Shown here: positions 1 to 6,611 of the stretch, piece by piece
Layout: the number at the start of each line of letters is the position of its first letter
Position numbering within the stretch: position 1 is the stretch's first letter
NCBI GenBank assembly: GCA_025964405.1
Contig: JAOPYW010000315.1
Coordinates: forward strand, 1-14,000
Direction of reading: 5' to 3'
Origin: Thermoleophilia bacterium
GTDB taxonomy: Bacteria; Actinomycetota; Thermoleophilia; Gaiellales; SKUG01
DNA length: 14,000 nt
The notes under the pieces: generated by a model
Seen by the model: the letters and a program-made list of their open reading frames with translations, nothing else
What the model was told of the DNA's origin: nothing
Database searches by the model: none
Program-made: the position numbers and the translations under genes

Positions 1-14
1 GACGAGGACTTTTC

Positions 15-1553
15 ATGTGTGACGTTTCAGCAATGGGCGGCGGCGCGCCGCAGAAGATTGCACAGACCGCGACGCAGGTCGCAGGTGCCAACGGCGGGGC
101 GACGCCCACGCAGGCTCCCGACAAGACCTCGCTGGTCGCCGGCGCCTCCGGTGGCGGCGCAGTCGCTGCCGCCAACTCGGTCGGCCTCGACGGTATCGGC
201 CCCGTGCTCTCGCAGCTGACCCAGGTCATCACGGGCCTCACCAACGTCATGAAGTCATCGGTCGGCGGCGTGGCAGGCGGCGGCGCAGCAGCACCCGCCG
301 CTCCGGCGAAGGCCGCCGAGCCGGCGGCTCCGGCCAAGACGGCCGAGCAGACCCCGCCCGCCAAGACGCCCGTCGCCGGTGGCGGCGCGACCGACGCAGC
401 GGCCGGCGCATCGGCGCTCCTGCCGGTGCTCACGCAGCTCATCGAAGTGATCAAGCAGCTCGCCGCCGCGCTCACCGCGCAGGGCACGGGTGTCGCTGGT
501 GCCACCGGTGGTGGCGCAGCTCCCATGAAGACCGTGGAACAGGCCCCGACCAAGGTCGGCGGCGAGAACGGCGGCGGCGTCGTGCAGCAGGCTCCGCAGA
601 AGATCGTCGACCCGGCACCGACCAAGGTCGCCGGCGAGCACGGCGGCGGGGTCGAGCAGGCACCGGGCAAGGTCGGCGGCAAGCACGGCCACGGCGTCGG
701 TCAGGCTCCGCAGAAGCTGGATACCCTGCCGACGGGCCCGTTCTTCACGAACATGCCCACCGTGACCGGACCCATCTCCCAGGTCGGCGGCGCCACCGGG
801 GCTGGCATTGCCTTCCCGGCGGCTCCTGGAGTCGCTCCGCAGAAGTACGCGACCCAGGTCGGCGGCGAGTTCGGCGGCGGCGTCGTGCAGCAGTTCGCGC
901 CGGGCAAGATCATCGGTGGCGGCGCCACCGATCCGTTCGGCGGTGCGTTCGATCCGTTCGATCCGTTCCACGACGGCCTCGACCACGTCACGGTTCGTCC
1001 GGCTCCGGCGTTCAACGCCAACAACCCGGACCACGTCGCCTTCAAGGCGCAGGCCGACCAGGCCGGTCACACGTTCGCGCAGGAGTGGGACCTCAGCCCG
1101 ATGTCACGCGGCTACGGCGACCTCACCGGCTACGGTGCCACGACGGCGGTTGCTGGTGTGTTCGGTGGCGGCGCGGTCAGCGCCCTGCAGGCGCAGCTGG
1201 ACGACCAGCTCGCGCAGGTCGGTCAGCTCGGGCGTCCGTTCCAGTACACGCAGCCGATCTTCCAGACGGCCGTTGCCGGCGTCTACGGCGCAGGTGCACC
1301 GCAGAAGTACGAGACCACGCAGGTCGGCGGCTACTACGGTGGCGGCGTCGTGCAGCAGGCACCGCAGAAGTTCGGTTCGGACGTCGGCGGCGTGTGGGGT
1401 CCGCCCGCCAAGGCCACCGAGGCCGTGCCGGCAGCAGCTGCCGCAGCGGGTTCGAGCTCGACCACCGCAGGTGGCGCGACCACGGCCGCCACGGTGCCCG
1501 GCGCTCCGGCACTGCCGCCCGCCACTCCGGCAGGCGATGTGGTCAACGCCTGA
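15..1553 (+). CDS. Gly/Ala/Pro-rich repeat protein, 512 aa, function unknown
   Basis: I do not recognise a family. The ATG at 15 follows a GAGGA ribosome site at 4-8. There is no signal peptide. The protein is built from an octapeptide V-(A/G)-G-x-x-G-G-G, with clear copies at residues 22, 41, 83, 160, 181, 205, 220, 257, 282, 379, 420 and 437 and decayed ones near 120, 299 and 457. An A-P-x-K tetrapeptide occurs about 14 times, often as QQAPQK. Two amphipathic helices (about 61-82 and 136-156) look like a duplication, since both read PVL(S/T)QL followed by VI. Residues 301-375 are a non-repeat insert with three DPF motifs. The last 45 residues are Ala/Ser/Thr/Pro-rich. The VGG-type repeats recall elastin or silk-like structural proteins, and the Gln/Lys-rich linkers could suit cross-linking; both are inferences. 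G/C-rich wobble use and an intact frame support a real gene. Confidence 0.8.
   Translation: MCDVSAMGGGAPQKIAQTATQVAGANGGATPTQAPDKTSLVAGASGGGAVAAANSVGLDGIGPVLSQLTQVITGLTNVMKSSVGGVAGGGAAAPAAPAKAAEPAAPAKTAEQTPPAKTPVAGGGATDAAAGASALLPVLTQLIEVIKQLAAALTAQGTGVAGATGGGAAPMKTVEQAPTKVGGENGGGVVQQAPQKIVDPAPTKVAGEHGGGVEQAPGKVGGKHGHGVGQAPQKLDTLPTGPFFTNMPTVTGPISQVGGATGAGIAFPAAPGVAPQKYATQVGGEFGGGVVQQFAPGKIIGGGATDPFGGAFDPFDPFHDGLDHVTVRPAPAFNANNPDHVAFKAQADQAGHTFAQEWDLSPMSRGYGDLTGYGATTAVAGVFGGGAVSALQAQLDDQLAQVGQLGRPFQYTQPIFQTAVAGVYGAGAPQKYETTQVGGYYGGGVVQQAPQKFGSDVGGVWGPPAKATEAVPAAAAAAGSSSTTAGGATTAATVPGAPALPPATPAGDVVNA
78..1403 (+). repeat. Coding repeat array: V(A/G)GxxGGG octapeptides with APxK linkers
   Basis: There are about 12 clear and 3 degenerate copies of the octapeptide at irregular spacing (15 to about 40 residues) inside the 512-aa protein. 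Three units are almost identical as DNA: the 21-nt stretches encoding GGGVVQQ at 570-590, 873-893 and 1338-1358 differ at one base only. That points to recent duplication or gene conversion rather than only amino-acid-level convergence. Confidence 0.8.
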
Positions 1554-1580
1554 CGCTCGCTCGACTGACATCGCTTCACC

Positions 1581-1619
1581 ACGAAGGGCCGGTACGCATG
1601 TCGCGTACCGGCCCTTCGT
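1581..1619. terminator. Bidirectional hairpin terminator between convergent genes
   Basis: A perfect 17-bp inverted repeat (arms 1581-1597 and 1603-1619, left arm ACGAAGGGCCGGTACGC) encloses a 5-nt loop. It starts 27 nt after the stop of the 512-aa gene and lies 50 nt beyond the stop of the convergent 674-aa gene, so it can serve both strands. No T tract follows on either strand, as is common for terminators in GC-rich actinobacteria. Confidence 0.85.
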
Positions 1620-1668
1620 CTGCCGTGACCGACTGACCTCGCCGAAGGTCGATCGATCGCTACGTTGT

Positions 1669-3693
1669 TCAGGCCGCGGCCTTCGCCTTGCCCTGCACGT
1701 CGCTGGCGCCGGCGATCGCATCGTGTGCGCCGCCACCCAGCATCGATCCGAGCCATCCGCCGACGGTGCTTCCGAGGAAGCCGCCGACCGCGCCGCCGAT
1801 GAGCGCTCCGACGACGGGCACCGGGATGAGCGCCTGGCCGACGATCGCGCCGGCCGCTGCGCCGCCGACACCGCCGGCCAGCGAGCCGGCGACTTCACCG
1901 GTCTTCTTGGCGCTCTCCTTGCCGAAGTGGCCTTCGGCCTTCACGGTCTTGGAGATGTCCCAGATACCGAACGCCGCACCGGCCGCGATACCGACGGGAC
2001 CGAGCACCTTGCCGACCTTCGCGAGCATGCCTGCGCCCTTGAAGGCGAGCTCGCCGCCAGCGACGGTTGCCTTGGTCGCGGCCTCGATGGCCGTCGCCCC
2101 CGACTTGGTCGCTGACTTGAGCGCAGCCGATTCGGCCTTCGCCACCGCACCGGCGGTCTTGAGCGTGGTCGAGGTGTGCGCAGCCGGCGGGGTGTAGGTC
2201 ACGCCGAACTCGAGCGCCTGGGCGGCGGTCAGCTTCGGTGCCAGGCGGAGCCCGTTGGCAGCCTTGAGTGCGGCCTTGGCCGCCTTCGTGTCACCGGCCG
2301 CGTTGAACGCGTCGGCCTGCTTGAGCAGCTCGATGCGCGCTGCGGCCCGAGCCGCGGTGCGGGCTTCGGCGCTCGCGGTCTTGTCGAGCAGCGTCGTCGA
2401 CGACTTGAACGCCGTCGAGTTGATGTGGCTCTCCTGCGAGAGGCGCGTGATCTGCTTGCCGAGGTTCGACTTGCTCTTGGCGATCCATGCCGTGGCACCG
2501 ATGCCGACACCGACCGTGACCGCGCCGAGCGAGATCAGCGACATCTTGAACTCGGCCTTCTTGCCCGCTGCCGCCTCGGCGTTCAGCTCGGCCACGCCGG
2601 CTGCACCCTGCGGCCCTGAGAGCTGCTCGAGCATCGCCTGCAGCTGCGCCTCGTCAGGACCGACCTGCTTGAGCATGGTCATCGCCATCACGACGGCCTG
2701 GTCGGTGGCGCCCTGTGCCTTGAGCACGGTGCGGAGCTTGTCGGCCCACGCGTCGCTCCAGGCCGACGGCCCCTGCACTGCCGGCGCCTGTTCAACGGGC
2801 TGACCCGTGGCCGGATCGACCGCGCCGGTACCGACCTGTGCCTCGTAGGCCGCGATGTCAGTCGCGCCCTGCGGCGTCTGCAGGTAGGTGTAGAGCTGCT
2901 GGTATCCGGCGTCATCCATGCCGCCGGCGATGGCGTCGTTGATCATCGTGTTGGCGGTCTGCTCCGAGGCGCCGGCCTTCTGGAACGCGAGGCGCAGGTC
3001 GCCGTCCCATCGCTGCTCTGCGGCGACGGCCTCCGGGGAGCCGGCGAGGATCGCGGGTCCCGTGGTGACGTTGTCCATCTGGGTGGAGCCGGTCGCGTCA
3101 CCCGGGGCGGCGGGCTGCGCGGGAATGTCTGAGGGCGTCGGTGCCTGACCCGTGGTGCCCGTGCCGTTCGCCTGGGCCGCGATGTCTTCAGCCGTCGGCG
3201 CCTGTGCGCTGCCGGCGTCGACGCCCGGTGCAGGCGCCGCAGCGGAGTCGGCGGTGTCACCGACGTAGTTGCGCACGATCTCCTGCGCCGCCATGTCGTG
3301 CAGCTGCCCGAGCTCCTTGCCCGAGAGCCCGGCCTGCGCCAGCTCGGTCAGGTCGGCCTTCGAGAACACGCCGAGGTCGGCGAGGTCACGCAGCGTGGCG
3401 CCGCGGTCGCCGAGCGAGCCCTTCGCCTGGATGGCGGCGATCGAGCGCTCGTGGGTCTGGGCGCTCGACTGGCGGTAGCCGTTGTCGACCGCGTCGAGGA
3501 AGCCCGTGGCGCCCGACTTGGCGATCACGGGCTCGGCGTCGTAGGCCGTGGCGACCTGCTGCCCGCCACCACCCGTGACGGCTGCGTCAGGCGTGACGCG
3601 CGCATCGATCGGCGTCGCGCTGGTGGGCGCGGCGGAAGTGGTGCGGTTGGTCGTACCCGGCTGTCCGGGTGCAATGGCATCGATCGGCGACAT
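1669..3693 (-). CDS. Helical repeat protein with glycine-zipper membrane-like C-terminus, 674 aa
   Basis: I do not recognise a family. I chose the ATG at 3693 (MSPIDAIAPG), which follows a GGGGGGA ribosome site. A TTG five codons upstream lies in that purine run and is less likely. Residues 1-60 and 150-215 are Pro/Thr/Ala/Gly-rich and probably disordered. Residues 229-286 and 316-373 are homologous, ungapped helical repeats (W-x-x-x-L-R start, P-Q-G-A end). A hydrophobic segment lies at 385-405, then a long Ala/Lys helical region (about 430-545). A glycine-rich hydrophobic tail (about 555-655) has many GxxxG-type spacings and the sequence PVPVVGALIGGAVGG. Such tails occur in pore-forming bacteriocins, toxin translocation regions and glycine-zipper proteins; which applies here cannot be read from sequence. 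No N-terminal signal peptide. Convergent with the Gly-rich gene. Confidence 0.8.
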   Translation of the reverse strand: MSPIDAIAPGQPGTTNRTTSAAPTSATPIDARVTPDAAVTGGGGQQVATAYDAEPVIAKSGATGFLDAVDNGYRQSSAQTHERSIAAIQAKGSLGDRGATLRDLADLGVFSKADLTELAQAGLSGKELGQLHDMAAQEIVRNYVGDTADSAAAPAPGVDAGSAQAPTAEDIAAQANGTGTTGQAPTPSDIPAQPAAPGDATGSTQMDNVTTGPAILAGSPEAVAAEQRWDGDLRLAFQKAGASEQTANTMINDAIAGGMDDAGYQQLYTYLQTPQGATDIAAYEAQVGTGAVDPATGQPVEQAPAVQGPSAWSDAWADKLRTVLKAQGATDQAVVMAMTMLKQVGPDEAQLQAMLEQLSGPQGAAGVAELNAEAAAGKKAEFKMSLISLGAVTVGVGIGATAWIAKSKSNLGKQITRLSQESHINSTAFKSSTTLLDKTASAEARTAARAAARIELLKQADAFNAAGDTKAAKAALKAANGLRLAPKLTAAQALEFGVTYTPPAAHTSTTLKTAGAVAKAESAALKSATKSGATAIEAATKATVAGGELAFKGAGMLAKVGKVLGPVGIAAGAAFGIWDISKTVKAEGHFGKESAKKTGEVAGSLAGGVGGAAAGAIVGQALIPVPVVGALIGGAVGGFLGSTVGGWLGSMLGGGAHDAIAGASDVQGKAKAAA
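2575..3009 (-). repeat. Internal duplication in the 674-aa protein (two 58-residue units)
   Basis: Residues 229-286 and 316-373 align without a gap at an offset of exactly 87 residues. Shared positions include the opening Trp, the L-R pair four residues later, GA(S/T)(E/D)Q and the closing PQGA. The units are joined by a Pro/Gln-rich linker. A smaller repeat of the form QAPTxxDIxAQ occurs twice, 18 residues apart, near residues 164 and 182. Confidence 0.7.
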
Positions 3694-3858
3694 GTTGGTT
3701 CCCCCCAAAGAGCCAGGCGGTTCGGCGTGCCCGGCATGGGACCAGTATCAGGTCACCCCGCGAGAGCGATTCGGGAGGAACTACCTAGGTTAAGCGATGC
3801 CGCGCGAATCGACGGCTGGATGCGGGCTCGCGGGACGCGCGATGTTCGGTCGGGGCGA

Positions 3859-3885
3859 ATTTGGCCCCGTATGGGGGGCCGAAAT
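3859..3885 (-). terminator. Hairpin downstream of lgt, probable terminator
   Basis: Arms 3859-3868 (ATTTGGCCCC) and 3875-3885 pair over 10 bp with one bulged base, around a 6-nt loop. The hairpin lies about 43 nt past the lgt stop on the minus strand and upstream of the 674-aa gene start. It would separate lgt transcription from that gene. Confidence 0.5.
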
Positions 3886-3927
3886 GACCTATGCCTCGGG
3901 CGAGACGGGTCAGACTCGCGCGACGGG

Positions 3928-4770
3928 TCAGGCGGGCGAAGCAGGCGAGGCGGTGGGGGAGCCGTGCGCGCGGCGGTAGCGGCGCTGCATGATGACGGCG
4001 GCGGTGAGCGCGAGTGCGATGAGGGTGCCGGCGACCCAGACGTTCTGGCGGATGCCGAGCCATTCGTTCGCGTGGTCGATGCGCAGGGGCTCGACGATGA
4101 TGCGCACGACGGAGTAGGCGCCGACGTAGAGCGGGAAGAGGATGCCGGGCGCGCGGTCCTTCCAGCGCACGAGGAGCACGACGAAGAGCACGGCAAGGAG
4201 GAGGTTCATGCCGGCCTCGAAGGCGAACGTTGGCTGGAAGTAGGTGGTGTCGACGAAGTCGAGCGGGCGGAAGGGTCGCTCCACCTCGAGCCCGTACCAC
4301 GCGTCGGTGGGCTTGCCGTAGAGCTCCTGGTTGAGGTAGTTGCCGATGCGACCGAGCACCTGCGCGATGAGCAGGGCGGGGGCGCTCGCGTCGGCGATCG
4401 CGCCCTTGGGGATGCCGAAACGGTTCGCGAGCGCGAGCCCGGCGATCGCGCCACCAGCGACCGCGCCGTAGATGCCGAGCCCGCCGTTCCAGACCTCGAT
4501 GATCTCGCCCGGATGGTCGAAGTAGCGCACGGGTTCGCTCGCCACGTGGTAGAGCCGAGCACCGATGAATCCGCAGATCACGGTGAGGATCGCCCACGTC
4601 GTGAGGCGCTCGGTGTCGACGTGCTGGTAGCGCAGGCCGCGGTCGAGCACCGAGAGCGAGATGATGATCGCGAGGCCCATTACGAGCCCGTAGCCGTGCA
4701 ACGTCACCGGCCCCACGTCCAGGTTCTGGAACGGTGGGGCCGGGATGGTGCTGAGCAGTGCGGCAAGCAT
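3928..4770 (-). CDS. lgt: Prolipoprotein diacylglyceryl transferase
   Basis: Lgt transfers diacylglycerol from phosphatidylglycerol to the lipobox cysteine of prolipoproteins, the first step of lipoprotein maturation, in the cytoplasmic membrane. The 280-aa length and multiple hydrophobic segments fit the family. The signature GRIGNYLNQELYG spans residues 140-152, giving R141, N144 and E149 (counterparts of E. coli R143, N146 and E151). TYFQPTFAFE (176-185) and VRIIVEPLR (222-230) are further conserved blocks, with R223 probably matching E. coli R239. At the position of E. coli His103 (family motif GG.x.H/W.G) this protein has Tyr101 in GGLGIYGAVAGG; aromatic replacements are usual in actinobacterial Lgt. 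The start at 4770 has no Shine-Dalgarno site but a TAGGCT hexamer 7 nt upstream. It lies 31 bp behind the 189-aa gene on the same strand. The last 15 residues are a Ser/Pro/Ala tail. Confidence 0.96.
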   Translation of the reverse strand: MLAALLSTIPAPPFQNLDVGPVTLHGYGLVMGLAIIISLSVLDRGLRYQHVDTERLTTWAILTVICGFIGARLYHVASEPVRYFDHPGEIIEVWNGGLGIYGAVAGGAIAGLALANRFGIPKGAIADASAPALLIAQVLGRIGNYLNQELYGKPTDAWYGLEVERPFRPLDFVDTTYFQPTFAFEAGMNLLLAVLFVVLLVRWKDRAPGILFPLYVGAYSVVRIIVEPLRIDHANEWLGIRQNVWVAGTLIALALTAAVIMQRRYRRAHGSPTASPASPA

Positions 4771-4777
4771 GCCGCAG

Positions 4778-4783
4778 AGCCTA
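4778..4783 (-). promoter_or_regulatory. Candidate -10 (TAGGCT) for leaderless lgt transcript
   Basis: TAGGCT fits TANNNT and ends 7 nt before the lgt ATG, so transcription would begin at or next to the start codon. No convincing -35 is visible, and no ribosome site is present. lgt could also be co-transcribed from the 189-aa gene upstream. Confidence 0.4.
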
Positions 4784-4801
4784 CAGTTGTGGGTCGAGCT
4801 C

Positions 4802-5371
4802 CTAGAGCGCGATCACGTCTGATTCGCGCGGCGTGACCTGCATGTGGTCGTTCGAGTTGTCGTGGCCCTCGACCTGCATGTGGTCGTTGGAGTTGTCCAG
4901 CGGGTGCACGTAGAACGGGTGCGTGCGCTCGAAGTTCGGGAAATCGACGTGCGGGCGATGCGGAATCGGCTGGCCCGGATTCGGGTTGATGCCGATCGGC
5001 GGCAGCTGCTTCGTGTCGCCGTCGCCCTTCGGTGACTTCGGCGCCTTCCGGCCGTCGCCGGGCTGGTTGGGTGCCGTGCCCTGCTTCCGCGAGTCGTCCC
5101 ACGGCTTCACGACGACGTCGGGGCGCTTCCACGCGCCGCCGGTGCCGGCCTGCTTCGGGTCGATGTGGCCGAGGCCCTCGAAGATGTCCTTGATGCCGGA
5201 GCCGATCTTCTGGCCGACGTCCTTCACGAACTCGCCGAACTTCGTGCCGGCATCCGTCGGCAGCCCGACGATGCGCGGGTCGTGCGGGCCCCGTGCGCCC
5301 TCCGCCGTGCCCTTGGCGGGCGTCGGAGCCGGGTTCGGGACCGGTGACGGAGTGGTGGCTGCGATCGGCAT
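4802..5371 (-). CDS. Pro-rich small protein with C-terminal DNSNDHMQV tandem repeat, 189 aa
   Basis: I do not recognise a family. I chose the ATG at 5371 because GAGGGA precedes it by 6 nt; the frame stays open upstream to 5479 but there is no ribosome site there. Residues 1-30 are Pro/Ala/Thr-rich. Residues about 43-68 form a short amphipathic helix (KFGEFVKDVGQKIGSGIKDIF). Residues 75-140 are polar, rich in Lys, Gly, Pro and Asp, and probably disordered. The C-terminal third is His/Pro/Phe-rich and carries two copies of DNSNDHMQV (159-167 and 171-179) in a 12-residue period. There is no signal peptide or membrane segment. It is divergent from trpS and just upstream of lgt, possibly co-transcribed with it. 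The His/Asp/Asn-rich repeat could bind metal, but that is speculation. Confidence 0.7.
   Translation of the reverse strand: MPIAATTPSPVPNPAPTPAKGTAEGARGPHDPRIVGLPTDAGTKFGEFVKDVGQKIGSGIKDIFEGLGHIDPKQAGTGGAWKRPDVVVKPWDDSRKQGTAPNQPGDGRKAPKSPKGDGDTKQLPPIGINPNPGQPIPHRPHVDFPNFERTHPFYVHPLDNSNDHMQVEGHDNSNDHMQVTPRESDVIAL
4835..4897 (-). repeat. Tandem 27-nt repeat, 36-bp period, in the 189-aa gene
   Basis: Copies at 4835-4861 and 4871-4897 differ at one base, a synonymous TCG/TCC serine change. They encode the DNSNDHMQV pair. The near-identity implies a recent duplication or selection on the nucleotide sequence. Confidence 0.85.
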
Positions 5372-5528
5372 GGCGAATCCCTCGGATCGGTGTGCGGTGG
5401 CGTGGCGGCGGCGCGGCGTGGCTGTGACCGCGGCTGGCGGTCGTTCCCACCGAACGTACGACGACCGACCCATCGCCACAAGGGGGAACCGTCGCCGGAT
5501 CGCCCCACGGCTCCCCAGACGCGCCCGA

Positions 5529-5534
5529 TATCAT
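5529..5534 (+). promoter_or_regulatory. Candidate -10 (TATCAT) for leaderless trpS transcript
   Basis: TATCAT is the best -10 match in the window and ends exactly 6 nt before the trpS ATG at 5541. No Shine-Dalgarno site lies in those 6 nt (GGGCGA is G-rich but close to the start). The -35 region (about 5505-5511) does not resemble TTGACA. Confidence 0.55.
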
Positions 5535-5540
5535 GGGCGA

Positions 5541-6533
5541 ATGCGCATCCTCAGCGGTATCCAGCCCACGGGCGACAAGCACCTCGGCAACCTCATCGGC
5601 GCACTGCGCCACTACGCGACGAACCAGCACCTCGGTGAGGCGTTCTACTTCATCGCCGACCTGCACGCGCTGACGTTGCTGCCTGACCCGACCGAGCTGC
5701 GACGCGCGACGCTCAGCACGTCGGCGATGGTGTTGGCGGCGGGCGTCGACCCGGAGCGCGCGACGCTCTTCGTGCAGAGCCATGTCGCGCCCGAGCATGC
5801 GCAGATGGCGTGGGTGCTGCAGTGCGTCGCGAACATGGGCGAGCTCAACCGCATGACGCAGTTCAAGGACAAGACCGAGGGCAAGAAGGACGGTGGCTCG
5901 GTCGGCCTGTTCACGTACCCGGTGCTGCAGGCGGCTGACATCGTGCTCTACGACGCCGACCACGTGCCGGTCGGGCACGACCAGAAGCAGCACCTCGAGC
6001 TGTCACGCAACCTCGCGCAGCGCTTCAACAACCGCTACGGCGCCGACACGCTCGTGGTGCCGAAGCCGCTGATCGCGGAGGTCGGCGGGCGCGTGCGCGA
6101 CCTGCAGGATCCGGCGAAGAAGATGTCGACGTCGACCGGCTCGGAGAAGGGCACCGTCTGGATCACCGACGAGCCCGCGGCCGTGCTCAAGAAGTTCAGG
6201 AGCGCGGTGACCGACACGGGCAACGAGGTGCGCTACGACCCGGAGGCGAAGCCGGGCATCGCCAACCTGCTCGAGCTCATGCACGTTGCGACGGGCACCG
6301 AGATCTCAGACCTCGAGGCCGAGTTCGGCAGCGGCGGGTACGGGCACTTCAAGACCGCGGCGGGCGAGGCGATGGTCGCCTACCTGGAGCCGATCAGGGA
6401 GCGCTACCTCGAGCTCGTGGGCGACGAGGCGGAGCTCGAACGCATCCTCAAGCAGGGAGCGGCGCGGGCGCGCGAGGTGGCGGGTGCCACGCTCGAGCGG
6501 GCGATCGCGAAGACCGGGCTGCTGCTCGGCTGA
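5541..6533 (+). CDS. trpS: Tryptophanyl-tRNA synthetase
   Basis: TrpRS is a class I enzyme that activates tryptophan with ATP and charges tRNA-Trp in the cytoplasm. The 330-aa length is standard. The N-terminus MRILSGIQPTGDKHLGN holds the HIGH-like signature (HLGN at 14-17). The amino-acid-pocket block AADIVLYDADHVPVGHDQKQH spans 131-151, and NLAQRFNNRYG follows at about 157. The KMSKS loop reads KMSTS at 194-198, so the second lysine is a threonine. The frame is open further upstream, but the start at 5541 matches the family N-terminus exactly and sits 6 nt after a TATCAT hexamer, suggesting a leaderless mRNA. It is divergent from the 189-aa gene and convergent with the 81-aa ORF, with hairpins right after the stop. 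Confidence 0.97.
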   Translation: MRILSGIQPTGDKHLGNLIGALRHYATNQHLGEAFYFIADLHALTLLPDPTELRRATLSTSAMVLAAGVDPERATLFVQSHVAPEHAQMAWVLQCVANMGELNRMTQFKDKTEGKKDGGSVGLFTYPVLQAADIVLYDADHVPVGHDQKQHLELSRNLAQRFNNRYGADTLVVPKPLIAEVGGRVRDLQDPAKKMSTSTGSEKGTVWITDEPAAVLKKFRSAVTDTGNEVRYDPEAKPGIANLLELMHVATGTEISDLEAEFGSGGYGHFKTAAGEAMVAYLEPIRERYLELVGDEAELERILKQGAARAREVAGATLERAIAKTGLLLG

Positions 6534-6607
6534 GCAGGTGCGGCCGGGGAGCCGGTCGCGGCACGTGAGCGCGTGCGCAGGTGCGACCGGGAACCGGTCG
6601 TGGCACG
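6534..6607. terminator. Direct-repeat pair of hairpins after trpS, probable bidirectional terminator
   Basis: A 32-nt segment (6534-6565) is repeated imperfectly at 6577-6607 (3 substitutions, one indel). Each copy contains its own hairpin: GGCCGG/CCGGTC in the first, with one G-U pair, and CGACCGG-GAA-CCGGTCG in the second. GCACG/CGTGC (6561-6565 and 6572-6576) adds a third between them. The region fills the gap between trpS and the convergent 81-aa gene. Confidence 0.65.
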
Positions 6608-6611
6608 AGCG

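Noticed and set aside
255..1070. 271-codon minus-strand ORF
   Set aside because: Antisense to the repeat protein. Its apparent repeats (AAAVLAADLGR) are the reverse reading of the VGG repeats.
78..1403. CRISPR or DNA-level repeat array in the first gene
   Set aside because: The repeats keep the reading frame, vary at synonymous sites and have irregular spacing, so they are protein repeats, not CRISPR units.
808..2115. 435-codon plus-strand ORF
   Set aside because: Overlaps the Gly-rich gene in another frame and is Arg/Ser-rich; it runs through the terminator hairpin into antisense of the next gene.
3298..4836. 512-codon plus-strand ORF across the lgt region
   Set aside because: It is antisense to the 674-aa gene and lgt, whose motifs are unmistakable. 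Its Asp/Glu/Arg-rich translation is the usual shadow of GC-rich coding DNA.
4704..5993. 429-codon minus-strand ORF
   Set aside because: Spans antisense trpS, the divergent promoter region and an out-of-frame part of the 189-aa gene; not coherent as a protein.
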